From contig NW_023601104.1 of assembly GCF_014898055.3 (NCBI RefSeq), positions 71,903,106-71,967,105 of the forward strand: DNA of 64,000 nt. The letters are read 5' to 3'. Position numbers and translations under genes: made by a program. This document shows positions 47,720 through 58,269 of this stretch, piece after piece (the first letter of the stretch is position 1; every line of letters begins with the position of its first letter). The DNA comes from Talpa occidentalis. Its lineage: Eukaryota > Chordata > Mammalia > Eulipotyphla > Talpidae. The notes beneath the pieces are model-generated. The model saw only the letters and a program-made list of their open reading frames with translations, did no database searches and was not told the origin of the DNA.

Positions 47720-47960
47720 GCTACTTGCTATCATACAGGCCTCTGCTAGAAAGTCACATCCTCAGAGCCTATCCAGGCCTTCCTAACAAAGCCCCCATCC
47801 CCTAGTCGTATTTCCCTCCCTGCTTCATAACACTTATTACTTATCTAGAAACATTGCTATTTGTCTACCTAGTATGTCTTTCTTCCCCACTGAATGTAAG
47901 CTACCTGATAGCAAGGATTTGTCTCATTCATTGCTATGTCCCCAGCACATGGCATATGAC
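47720..47960 (-). mobile_element. L2-like 3' end, antisense
   Basis: cactgaatgtaagctacctg followed by atagcaaggatttgtctcat and gctatgtccccagcac is the L2 3' end in reverse. Confidence 0.75.
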
Positions 47961-47973
47961 TACTTTTTCTTCT

Positions 47974-48238
47974 TTTTTAAAGATTTATTTATTTATACAT
48001 ACAAGAACTGGGGTACAGGCCAGAGATACAAGGGGGTGAGAGGATTCACTAGAGACAGAGTGGGGAACAGAACAGGCAGATTGACTGAAGAACACTGCTG
48101 AGGGGAGCAGCGAGCGAGTCAGGAAAGGTCTGCTGTGCCATGTGGGTATCTCCCTGGCCAGGAATCGAACTCGTGCTGCAGTGGCTGCAGAGAGCTTCAT
48201 AGTTTGCGTTTGAACCCCTTGTGCCACCAGGGAGGCCC
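47974..48238 (-). mobile_element. tRNA-derived SINE, type A, antisense
   Basis: Inserted in the L2 tail. Flanks share catatgact / cctatgact. Type A body. Confidence 0.9.
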
Positions 48239-48244
48239 GCCTAT

Positions 48245-49495
48245 GACTTCTTATACTACCAATAAGTATGAGTGAATTTGAGTGACCTGTTTTTAGACAG
48301 GAGGTCATCTCATCCCTGATTCTGCATCTTTCAGTTGGCCTGGGTCTGACCGGGCAGCAAAGATGAAACCAACAGGTTGGCTCTCCATTCCCACATCTTT
48401 TTCTCAGCCTCCACTTGGAATGTCTTTTCTCTTGTAAATTCCCAGAAAATACCATCCATCTGTGTGCTTCAGCAATCCTCTGGATGTGTTTCCCCAGCTT
48501 CTAAAACCAGTAGTAGGGATCTGAGTGGGAAGAAAAAAGGACACAAAACCCCCAGGAAGATCTAGTCCTTATCTTCAGGAGACTGTAATTGAGTTAAGAA
48601 GATAGTTTAGGATACTTGGCACTCACTGAGCTGCTAGGTGGATCAGTACTCCCTGCTGTTGGGTACCAAAGGAGAAGGGCAGTATGTGCTGGTCCTCAGG
48701 TCATCTTTTGCTGTCACATAGCCTTTTCTGGAGCCATCTATGGGCTAGTTGTGAATCCCCAGGTGACTCCATTTTGGCCTCTTTCACTATGTGAGCTTGT
48801 TGTGAGCAGAGCAGGGTTACCTATAAAAAGACAGTAAGTGCCTGAGGGCATTCCCATGGCAGAGCTGAGCAATGGTGCAGTTCCATTCCATCTCTGGCTC
48901 CATCTCTCTGACCCTATAGGTTGGTGTTGGGAAATGCTGAAGAGCAGAGAAAGCATGGATTCCCCAAACCCTGGCTTTACTGCTTACCTGGCTGGCTGTG
49001 TGGCCCTTCCTAGAGTGCTTTGTCTCACACTGTGGAGAATGTATTTAGTACAATGTCTTGTACGCCTTAATAAAATGCTCGTTGAGACTATTCTAGTCTG
49101 ATATCTTGGGAGCCCCTTGTGCCTTGATTTCCTGATCTGAAAATGGCTGTAGTAATTCCTGCTCCTCCCCTCTGCTTCCTCCTCTGTTAGGAAAACCAAA
49201 GGGTTAACACCTCAGGCTATTAAGGGCCTAGGTTGGGGGAGGGGCCGCATAAACGGAGTATTGTTGTGCCAGTGAATGATCTGGCTTTGTTCCTGCATCT
49301 TCAGTATTTGCCTTCCTGCAGTTGGTATCCCCTGTGTTTAATTGCCAGAGATATTGGCATGTCCTCAGCGGTGTAGCCCTCACCTGTGGGACCTTGGGGT
49401 CCTCACCCAGCAGGGACCAGCTGATTGGTGGGAAGCTACATTTCCTGTATTAGGGGCCCCCCCAGGAATCAAGAATGACAGAAATGCAGAAAGTA
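48245..49495. other. Intron 1; weak MIR-like piece, otherwise nothing
   Basis: 48945-49160 contains ggattccccaaaccctggct, cttaataaaatgctcgttga and gatttcctgatctgaaaatg, a diverged MIR in sense. 49240-49260 has a GC-rich then ATAAA-type motif upstream of the candidate alternative exon. Confidence 0.4.
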
Positions 49496-49499
49496 TGAC

Positions 49500-49703
49500 C
49501 CACACGCGGAACTAGTCTGAATAGGACGTTTATTGAAGAGGTTTTGCAGGAGGCGGCGGGCGCTTTAATTCCCCAGGCTGTTGGTGGCAGCTCGCTGCCA
49601 GCCCAAGCCTGTTAACTGCTCGGCTGCCGGTGCTGGGTAAAATGCAGTGTCCCAACCCCGCAGGACCCTGGGCGCTCAGATGGGTGCCCTTTTGAGGAAA
49701 GAG
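49500..49703 (+). other. Possible alternative first exon within PLEKHG3 intron 1
   Basis: A CpG-enriched patch in otherwise CpG-poor intron ends in a near-perfect splice donor, AAGAG/GTAAGTA, at 49703/49704. The last 24 nt before the donor read ATG GGT GCC CTT TTG AGG AAA GAG (MGALLRKE) in phase 0. Exon 2 upstream of its known ATG is open in phase 0 for 13 codons (NLPAVPLPGSDAR). Joining them would give an in-frame N-terminal extension of 21 residues. The ATG context is weak (C at -3, G at +4). There is no transcript evidence, so this is inference. Confidence 0.3.
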
Positions 49704-49709
49704 GTAAGT

Positions 49710-51630
49710 ACCTGGCTGGGCCTGGGCCAGGGAACATGAGTTAAGGGTGACCAGGACTACCTCAACTTCCGGCCTTCAAGCCTTACCAAACTGTCCTGTG
49801 CAGCTGGGCCAGTCACAGGCTTTGGGACAAAAGGGTAGCTTTCTCCCTTAGGGGTTCAGAAACCGGGGACCCTACAGGTGCAGGTGTAGGAGAACCGGTC
49901 CTTTTTCAGCCTGCCCTGGCTGATTTAAGTGCATTCATCCATCGTGGCTGAGTAAGAGCAAGACAATCCTGTGTTCCTTTCGGAGGTGACCGCAAATAGT
50001 TTTGCTAGGAGGTTTCAGAGGGTCTTCTGATGTCTGAACATTCAGAGTTGGGTGGTTAAAGAAGGGTGGTGGAGGTGTCCTTAGAGGGATGCAGTGCACC
50101 CACACACATGGGCAAAGCAGAGTTAATCTGTTCTTCCTGAAGTTTCCTTTACCCAGAATCTACAGAGAGTGGTTATTTTGGATAAAATTAAGTGCTGGCA
50201 GGTGGAGCAGGTGAAAGGAAAGTTCTGTCTCTCCCTCTTTTGTCCCTGCTGGACGCACCATAAGAGTGTATTGGCCACACCAGTGGCCACCACTTCCAGA
50301 GTCCTGGGCCCCAGGAACTGGAAGGTCAGTGGGCAGTTCCTTCCCTGATCCTGGCTATGTCTTTCCAGACTGAATCAAGGTCTTGGTTTCCCCATAGTGG
50401 GACCCGGCTGCCCAGGCCATGCCACTACCTGCCATGTGTATCCCCTTGACCCAGAATTTGAGGTTTAATGACAGCTGCCCCTCCTGCAGCGTTCTGATCT
50501 ATGTAACATCTCAGCCAGGGAGAGAGTGCCTCTCCTCCCCCTGGGAACTGGTTGGATGAGTTTCTTGGGCCTCCCTGTTTGAGGCCCCTTAGAAGGATAG
50601 GTGAGGAACCTGGGGGTGGGGTCAGGTGCTGAGCGTAGAGGGGGCCCTCCTGGGATTGGGATCCATGAGGGGAAAGTATGAGGCTCTGCTGTCTGCACGC
50701 TGGCTGCCTTTGGGAATTGACACTTACAGTGGGACTCTTTCAGGCCTACCTTGGAAAATTCATTTTCCTAACTTCTCTGGGTCAGGCACCAGGCTCAAGG
50801 TCAAAGCCGGGGGAGGTTGTTGGAGCTCTTCTCTTGCTCTACTCACCAAGGGGTAAGGAAGGCTGGGGGGACTTGGCAGATTGCAGTGGTTCACAAAAGA
50901 GGCTCCTCATATTTATACACTTTAGCGGGTCCAGACCCTCAAGCTTGGAATTGTGTTTTGTGGAGCTGTTCTACTGGCAGCTGGCAGCTTTGCCCCCTAT
51001 TTCTAATTTGTTTGGGGAGGGAAAATAAGAATTTGGGGAAGGAAAAAAAAAAAAAAAACCTTTGGATAGTAAATGTACACTGACCCCTCCACCAGCCCAG
51101 TTAAAAGGTACTGGCCTGGCATCCCAATAGGAGAGTCTCTTCTGGTTGGGACCTGGTATTTAGTTTTCTAATGTGGGTATTCTCTTTTTACAAGCATTAA
51201 CTGATATGTTCTAGCTTCCTACCTTTGTTTGAGGCCTTGTCTCTTCTCCCTTCATGTGGCTGGAGTGGGCCTCATTCTTTCCAGCACATGCTCCCTGAGT
51301 GTCCCCTCTCCCTCCTTCCTGGAGCTGTCTGTGTACAGTCAGCACCTTGGCCTCTGGATTCTTCTTGAACATTCTTTGGCCATGGGCACACCCTCTGCCA
51401 TATCCCCATCAAGCAGTTTGTACCTTTTCGGAGCATATTCTCATGGAGCCCCATCTCCATCTGTCTCAGTCGTTATCCCAGGCCTGACCTTGGTGTGCAC
51501 TTGTCCACAAAATAGCTGGCAAATCCCCCGGCAGTCCTCAGTCTGCTTTCCAGTCTGGCCTCTGCTGCCAGATTCCCCAGGTCCTTGAGTGGCCCGGGTC
51601 CTTTTGGGACTCAGTTTTCCCAAGCTGTGC
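49710..51630. other. Intron 1, nothing specific seen
   Basis: Unique-looking DNA without recognised repeats. Confidence 0.45.
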
Positions 51631-51639
51631 GTTTGTATC

Positions 51640-51910
51640 TAATGCCTTCAGGTTTCTTTTTCACCTGGAACAACTTTTCATCATGTAAGACTCAGCTAAA
51701 ATGTCACCTCTCCCGTAAGCTCCCGTGGACCCCCAGGTCGCACTGACTGCTCCCTTGTCTGTTACAGTTTATTTGCTGGCATGCTTTGTGGATTCTCTGT
51801 TTGTATGATGATTTTTCCTTCTAGAATTCAGTTCCTCAAAGACAAGGACAGTGTCTTATTCATTTCCGTATCTCCAGGGCCTAGCTCCGTGCTCAGAAGT
51901 GTTGAATGAA
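51640..51910 (-). mobile_element. L2 3' end, antisense
   Basis: agctaaaatgtcacctctcc, gacaaggacagtgtcttatt and gtatctccagggcctag are diagnostic L2 motifs in reverse. Confidence 0.8.
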
Positions 51911-51914
51911 TTCC

Positions 51915-52980
51915 CAAACTGGCGGCAAGATTGAATTCCAGGACTGCTCCCGACACCACTGTGCACCTCCCTTTTGTTGTGGATGTGCTTGTCTTGTTCC
52001 TCCTGGTAAAATATCAGCCTTGGGGAGCAGGCTGTGTGATTCATCCATGTATCTATCTCCCACAAGCCTGCCACACAGTCTTGTGCAAAGTGGGTGCTTG
52101 AAAATACTTGTCTAGTGAAGTTGGAAGCTCACAGCTTAGGTAAGAGGCTCAACGCTAAAGACCAGTGCAGACGTGGTGGGGAGAGTTGCTCACTGCCTTG
52201 CCCCTTTCCATCCAGCTGGTGAGCAGAGCTCGTGCCGACGGGGGCCCTTGGGCTGTTCATACACTATCTGCTGCTGTCCCCTCTTCGACATTCCCTGTGA
52301 CTTAGAACTGTGTGCACACCAGGGCTTTTCCCAGTGTCTTTGATTTTTTTTCTGGGCTCTCTCAAGGCATTCACCCTGAAGTTGGGTACTGTTTTTTCTT
52401 TAAAACCCAAGGAACAGTATCAAGGGTAGTTTTCATTGGTCATTTATTTGTGTTTTTACTACCTCGAGGTACCTTAAATTCTGTTCCTGCTCAGACCTTC
52501 TGTCCCCCTTAACTCTGTTCATCTGCAGCTCCTAGCAGTACATGCTGTCTCTCTCCCTGTGGAGCCCTGTGGAATGCGCCCTGCCTGCTACAGCAAAGAC
52601 TCTGACTCATTTATACTTCATTTTCTGCTTTGACCTTCTGTTGGGCATGAATATTAGATTGTTTTTTCTTTCCAGCTGAATTGCTTTGCACTTGCCCTTA
52701 TAAGATTGTGATCCCAATCGATGTTGGGCTCATCGAGGATGGATAAACAGGGTTGGTGGGAAGGCAGAGGGTTGACCATCATGTTTAATATGGAACCATA
52801 TCATTAATTGGAGATGGGGGGGGTCAATATTTTAAGCATAAATCAGAAAAATAACTTGTTCTGGTGCTTGTGGAGTAAAAAATAACCCAGCCTACATCAT
52901 CACTGTTACCGACTCTGGCGGTCTCACTGTGTCAGATGATGTACAGGTGGCTCCATTTGTACCGCCGCAGTCTTGGAGAC
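51915..52980. other. Intron 1, nothing specific seen
   Basis: No exon or clear repeat recognised. Confidence 0.45.
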
Positions 52981-52984
52981 CAGT

Positions 52985-53140
52985 GAGCTTGGTACTATTG
53001 TTGTACTTGATTTGCCGATGAGGAACTTGAAGCTCAGTGAGGTCAAATGACTTGCCCAAGGCCACACACAGCCAGTAAAGTGAAGGAACTGGGATTCAAA
53101 CCAATCTCCAAAGCCTCTGAAGGCATTTAATGTCCTTTAC
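52985..53140 (-). mobile_element. MIR, antisense
   Basis: gaggaacttgaagctcagtg, then ggtcaaatgacttgcccaag and ggccacacacagccagtaaa, is the MIR core in reverse. Confidence 0.8.
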
Positions 53141-53144
53141 CACC

Positions 53145-54150
53145 ATGCTCAGTGGACCCCCATGCACACACATGCCTGCATATTCTCTCCTCTGCTAAGA
53201 ATTCAGGTTCCCGCTAATAACCCCCAACGCCTTTGAACTTGATGCAATAGTAAGTGCTGCAACTCTTGAAGGTACAGTTCCTCTTTCCTTCCCCGGCCTA
53301 GAGACCTCAAAACAAGCAGCCCCTGCAGTGGGGCGAGGAGTAACAAGTGGGCTAATTGGCAGGGCTGGGTTCTTGAATTTTGCTAATAAGGAGCAGTGTC
53401 TTGCGAGCCTTTTTTGATACAGACATCAGAGAAGTGGGACCTCTGGGCACATTGGATCTTCCTATGATTCCAGGGTTGATTTCTAGCACCATCTTTGGCT
53501 GCTTCGTCTTTTGGGGACATTGTGTCTTCTGCCTGCTGGGAGCCAAGTTGACCTACCCTGGCGGTGAGCAATAGTAGTTTCTCATCAGCAGTAATTTGCT
53601 CTCATTTGCCTATAGTACGTGTTCCTGTGAAACTTCCTGGTGGACTGCTTTTCCTGGGATATTTTTGGGGGGACCGTATTGCAGCCCCTCCTCTAAGCTC
53701 CATAGTGGTTCCAGGGTCACTCTCCTCTCTTCCCACTTAATGTGTGACACAGCAGAGCAGCTGTGCTCCTGCTCACCTGTCTGGGACCAAACTCAGCCCC
53801 CTAATTTAATTTGGGGTGATTGTGCAGTCTCTGCTCCTGAGTGCCTCTTGGCTGATTGGAGGCTTGTTGGCTGTGACTAATATGGAAACTCACAGGTCTA
53901 GAGGAGCTGGCTCAGGAGTGGCTTCAAACACTGTTTATCTTTCTGCTGACTACAGTAGTGGTGAGAGCTGCTCCAGGCACCATCCTGCAGTCCTTCCAGC
54001 AGGTGTTTATTAAGTACCTACTGTGTGCATTGCCCTCTGGGGGTGATGGAAGGAAATGAGAAAGAAAGGTTGTACTATCTAGTCCTCAGAAAAGCTTGTG
54101 CATAGGAACTTTCAGGGATATTTGGGGACATTCGGGCTCAAGGGAGTGTG
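53145..54150. other. Intron 1; small L2/MIR3-like scrap
   Basis: ggtgtttattaagtacctac at about 54001 is a typical MIR3/L2 fragment. The rest is unrecognised. Confidence 0.4.
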
Positions 54151-54157
54151 TGTGTGT

Positions 54158-54630
54158 TATATTAGTGTCCCACTACTGCTGTAACACCTCGGCAAACTAA
54201 GTGGCTTAAAACAAAACAAAACACATTTATTAGTTTATACCTCCGGAGGCCAGAAGTCAATAGGAGTCTACAGGGCTGTGTTCCTTCTGGAGGCTCCCTG
54301 TTCTTTCCTTCTTCCTGGGGCAGCCTGTATCCTCTGGCCGGGTCCCTTTTCTCCTCCGGCACAGCCAGCACCTCGCATCTTGCGGGCTCTTTCTCACCGC
54401 CCCTCTGCTTGTATTGTCACACTGGCTTCTTGCTACATCCCTCTGGTAAGGACCTTTGCAATGACATCAGGCCTACCCAGATAATCCAGGATAATCACTC
54501 CTTCTCAAGATCCTTAACTTAATCATACCCGCAAAGTCTCTCTTGCCATATAAGGCAACTCTCACAGGTTCCTTATATCCAGAGATTAGGATGTGGATAT
54601 TTTGGGGGGGAGAAGTTTTCAGTCTACAAT
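54158..54630 (-). mobile_element. MaLR-type LTR (MLT1-like), antisense
   Basis: cactactgctgtaacacctc, aactaagtggcttaaaacaa and terminal gaagttttcagtctacaa fit an MLT1-type LTR in reverse. agtgtgtgtgtg on both sides may be the target duplication. Confidence 0.6.
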
Positions 54631-54649
54631 AGTGTGTGTGTGGTAGGAG

Positions 54650-56335
54650 TTGGGAATGGCTGAGGAAGCCTTTCTGAAGGAGGTAATTTGGCTAAATTTG
54701 TGTAGAGAAGGGATCTGGGATACATTCCAGATTTAAGAAACAGCATGAACAGAGTGTGGCAGGGAGGGTGATGGGGGGATCAGTGGGGTCTGGGTGAGTT
54801 TTGTTCCTGCTGAAATAAGGTGCCAGGGGCTTTCCATCCTTTCCAAGGCCAGGCTGAGAGAGTTTTCTGGACTTCATTCTGCAGACCCAGACTTCCTCCC
54901 AGATTCCAGGTGGGAGGACTCTGTTGCCAGCCACAACCCTTGTCCTTTCCTGCAGCTGTGTTCTGCTTGGAGGACCCAGCCACATTCAGCAGCCCCTGCT
55001 GCTCTTGGGCAGTGGGAAAATGAATTCCCAAGGGAAAATGATTTGAGCCACAGGCCTGGGTTTGGGCGGCCCGGAAACCTTGGCCACGGTGTTTACACAG
55101 CCTCTGTGACAGTCACGCTCCTCATGTTGAACAGTCATTCCCAGGCAGCTTCCCCTCTCCTTTCTTAAGGTACTAGAGTCTGTAGGGACATGGTAAGGAA
55201 ACCGCTTGTCAGGGGAAGGGGCAAAGAGCCAGACCCTCTCAGGAGTCCTCCTCTTCCTGGGAAAGCCTGAGGTGCTGGTGAGAGGTGTCCTCCTTCTGGC
55301 TTGGCCTCCCTGGCCCCCAGCGCTCACTTAGGGAAGGGCCTGGGCGGAGCTGTGGGGAGCAGTGTGGTGTGGCTGGGGTGGTGCTGAGAAGTGCCCTGAG
55401 CACAGCTGCGTGAGCTCAGGATCTGAGCTGAGATCTCTGGAACTTCGCATTGCTCCCTCCCTGTTTGTCTGGTTGGCCTCTGTGGCTTCTTTCTGGTACT
55501 CTGCGGAGGCCCTGAAAGAGGATATGGGGGGAATGTCAGGGAAAGGGCAAATCTGCTGGCTGCCCTGGTTTGGAGCCATTGGAATGTCTAGGAAGTGTTT
55601 GTAGTTGTGAGATGAAAGGGAAGGATTTGGCTTGTGTGCAGGTACCGAGCACATTCCTCCACTTTCCCTCACTGGGCTGTGGACGTTGGAACAGTTGCCT
55701 TGGGGAACCCCCCTGCTCCTTTCCTGCCTGCCTGTGAAGCAGTGTGATGTGTCAGGCTTCTGCTTCCTGGGTGTGGGCCGGAGAGCAGTAGGTGAAAGGA
55801 TGACATCAGCCTCCTCTGCACCTGAACCCTGCCTCTCAACCAAAACGTTCTCTGGGGACTCTTGGGCATGCTGGCCTGCAAAGAGGCCTCACCACCACAT
55901 GTCTCCCCACTCCGCTCCTCTCCAGTCTTCTCCTTAGCCCACTGGCTGGGAAGGGAGTGCCAGAAGGGAATATGGCTGAGCCCTGGGAATTCCCAGGTTC
56001 TTGAGAAGGTTTTGGGTGAGTGTCCTTGTGGGACCGTCCTCTGTGAAGTGGGGGATGCTCACTGCTGCCTCAGTGGCAAGATGAGAGCCAAGAAGACAAC
56101 ACTGGGCTGCTCAGGTTTTGAGAAGTGTGATTTTTTCCGTTGGAGGTGGGGGTGCAGGTCAGCTTGGGGACGTGGTGCTGAAGCACAGTAGGGAGGAGAC
56201 GGATGTGGGACTTGGTCCAGTCAGCTGTGCCCGGAATCCAAGGGCTTGCTGCAGCCTGCCTGCCTCGGGGCCTGGGGGTATTCAGGGTAGGTAATTGAGA
56301 GGTGGGGCCTATAACCTAGGCAGGTATGGGTGGAG
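54650..56335. other. Intron 1, nothing specific seen
   Basis: Moderately GC-rich with overlapping open frames on both strands and no homology. Confidence 0.45.
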
Positions 56336-56354
56336 GAAGGGTTTATTTATTTTA

Positions 56355-56636
56355 TTGCTAAAGATTTATTTATGCATACAAGAGCTGGGGTACAGGCCAG
56401 AGATGTGGGGGTGGGATGGGTGGTGAGAGGATTCACCAGAGACAGAGTGGGGAACAGAACAGGCAGACTGACTGAAATACACTATTGAGGGGAGCAGCAG
56501 GCGAGGCAGGAGAGGTCTGCTTCACTATGTGGGTTGCTCTCTGGCCGGCCTGGGGGCCTGGGATTGAACTTGTGCTGCAGAGGCTGTGAATTGCTTTATA
56601 GTGCTGTGCTTAACCCCTTGCGCCACCAGGGAGGCC
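56355..56636 (-). mobile_element. tRNA-derived SINE, type A, antisense
   Basis: Flanks gaagggtttattta (upstream) and gaaagggtttaaat (56637). Type A body. Confidence 0.9.
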
Positions 56637-56680
56637 CGAAAGGGTTTAAATTTTATATTTAAATTTAGAGAAAGTTAAAA

Positions 56681-56720
56681 TCTAGATATTAGATAAAATA
56701 TCTAGATATTAGATAAAATT
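56681..56720. repeat. 20-bp tandem duplication
   Basis: tctagatattagataaaata at 56681 is repeated at 56701 with one base changed, in an AT-rich stretch (56640-56770). Confidence 0.9.
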
Positions 56721-56769
56721 AGCAATTTAATTTTTAAAATTTAAATTCTAAGGTTGAAATTTAGAAAGT

Positions 56770-57665
56770 TTAGAGAAACTTATCTCTCTTTTTCTTCGTC
56801 TGCCCCCTAGACCCTTAAAGTTGTATGTCTGAACTTCTTGGGCCCTTCAAAAGGAAAGGATGTAAGGGACATTGTCAATGAGGGCTTCATGGGGTAGAAT
56901 GTGAGAGACAGTTTCCTAAAAGGCCAGTTCACTGATTGAAGATTGACTGGTGCGATTCATGCTGAAACTAGAAGAGGTCGACAGTTGTGCATTGCTTAGG
57001 GGAACAGGGGAACTGGGCATAGTAGGATGAAATCCATTTGGACTGTGGATTTCACTGCTGTCTGCCTGTCACCCCTTTTCTGGGATCCTGCTTTCCTAGC
57101 AGACAGTGTTTTCCAAGGTGGGGGTGAAAACTTGGATTCTAATCTTGGCTTTGGGGTGAAGCTCGGTGTGGAGAAAGTTGCTTCTGCACAGGGGCATGAG
57201 GGCAGGCCCTTAGCTGTCTCTGTGGGAGTCTAAACTCCACACGCAGTAATGGTAGGGAGCAGTCTTTGAGAACCTCAAATTGAGTATGGTGTCTCCGCTC
57301 TCACTGTCCAATGATGTCCACTAATAGTGCCCATTAGTACTCTGCCTTGTTTACTCTTTTGTGACCTGTGACCCTCTGACCTGGCATCTGTGTTTTACCA
57401 TGTTGTTCCAATAAGAGAATGAATAGCCAGAGGTCACACAGTAGCATGCCTAGAAATAGCCATAAGGGATCTTAATTTTAATTCTCAGTGTTCCCTCCCT
57501 CCTGCCCCCCAACATTGGAGTGGAGAGTAAGTGAAGTGCCATGTTAAAAGTCCTGATCTTTGCAGTTTTAATGTCTAACACACAGCTTATGCTAAGGCAA
57601 AGCCAGGACCTCCAGTGCTGTGACTAATCCTCAGACTGTGGCCTCAGCTGGTGTGAAATCCATTA
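56770..57665. other. Intron 1, nothing specific seen
   Basis: No exon or clear repeat recognised. Confidence 0.45.
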
Positions 57666-57669
57666 GGGA

Positions 57670-57800
57670 GGGCAGGAGCTGTGTGCCTGAGTTCAAATCT
57701 GGGCTCTAGTATGTGCTACTTCTGTGGCCTCAGTTTCTGCTCTGTAAAATAGGATGATAACAGAACCCCCCCCCCATGGGGGTGTTATAAGAATAAATGG
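57670..57800 (+). mobile_element. MIR, sense
   Basis: tgcctgagttcaaatctggg and gcctcagtttctgctctgta are MIR signatures. A 10-base C run follows. Confidence 0.75.
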
Positions 57801-57904
57801 CTTATTATAGCCCTAGTTCTTAGAACATTTTAGCTGTGGGTTTATGCTTTGTTTTAGTCCCAGGGGGATTTAGGCACAGGACATACTCTAAAAATGTGAG
57901 CTTG

Positions 57905-58253
57905 GAGCTGAGTATTATAATTCCTGGCATGCCATGAACCTTTCTTCCTGAACAGAGACCTGCTGGGAACTAGAGGTGGAGTTCAGCAGCCATGCTTGAC
58001 TTGTAACTGAACGTGTGAGTGCCCTTACTCTCCCTTTTCTAGCTCTGACTTGCACTGTGAGCTCAGATGGCACTGCTGGTAGGAAGTATCAGCCAATAAA
58101 TCTTCTCTTTCTTCTCATTACCCTTGTAAGTAAATCTTTTGTTAATTTCTCACTGTTAAAAAAAAAAAGAAAAGAAAACTGATATCCACCTCTGAACACT
58201 AAAGGAATTATCATGGTCAAAAAAAAAATAAAAATAAAAAAAAATTTTAAAAA
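57905..58253 (+). mobile_element. Retroposed sequence of unknown source
   Basis: A 349-bp insert bounded by perfect 16-bp repeats taaaaatgtgagcttg at 57889-57904 and 58254-58269. It ends in A-rich DNA. It contains an AATAAA at about 58095 and a second A-run near 58157. It is not the local SINE, LINE-1 or MIR. It could be a retrocopied transcript or LTR-derived RNA. Confidence 0.65.
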
Positions 58254-58269
58254 TAAAAATGTGAGCTTG

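Noticed and set aside
1358..56640. Regularly spaced repeats, considered as a CRISPR-like array or tRNA genes
   Set aside because: The repeats are dispersed SINEs in both orientations with different target sites. The tRNA-like heads lack a full cloverleaf and have SINE bodies and A-tails.
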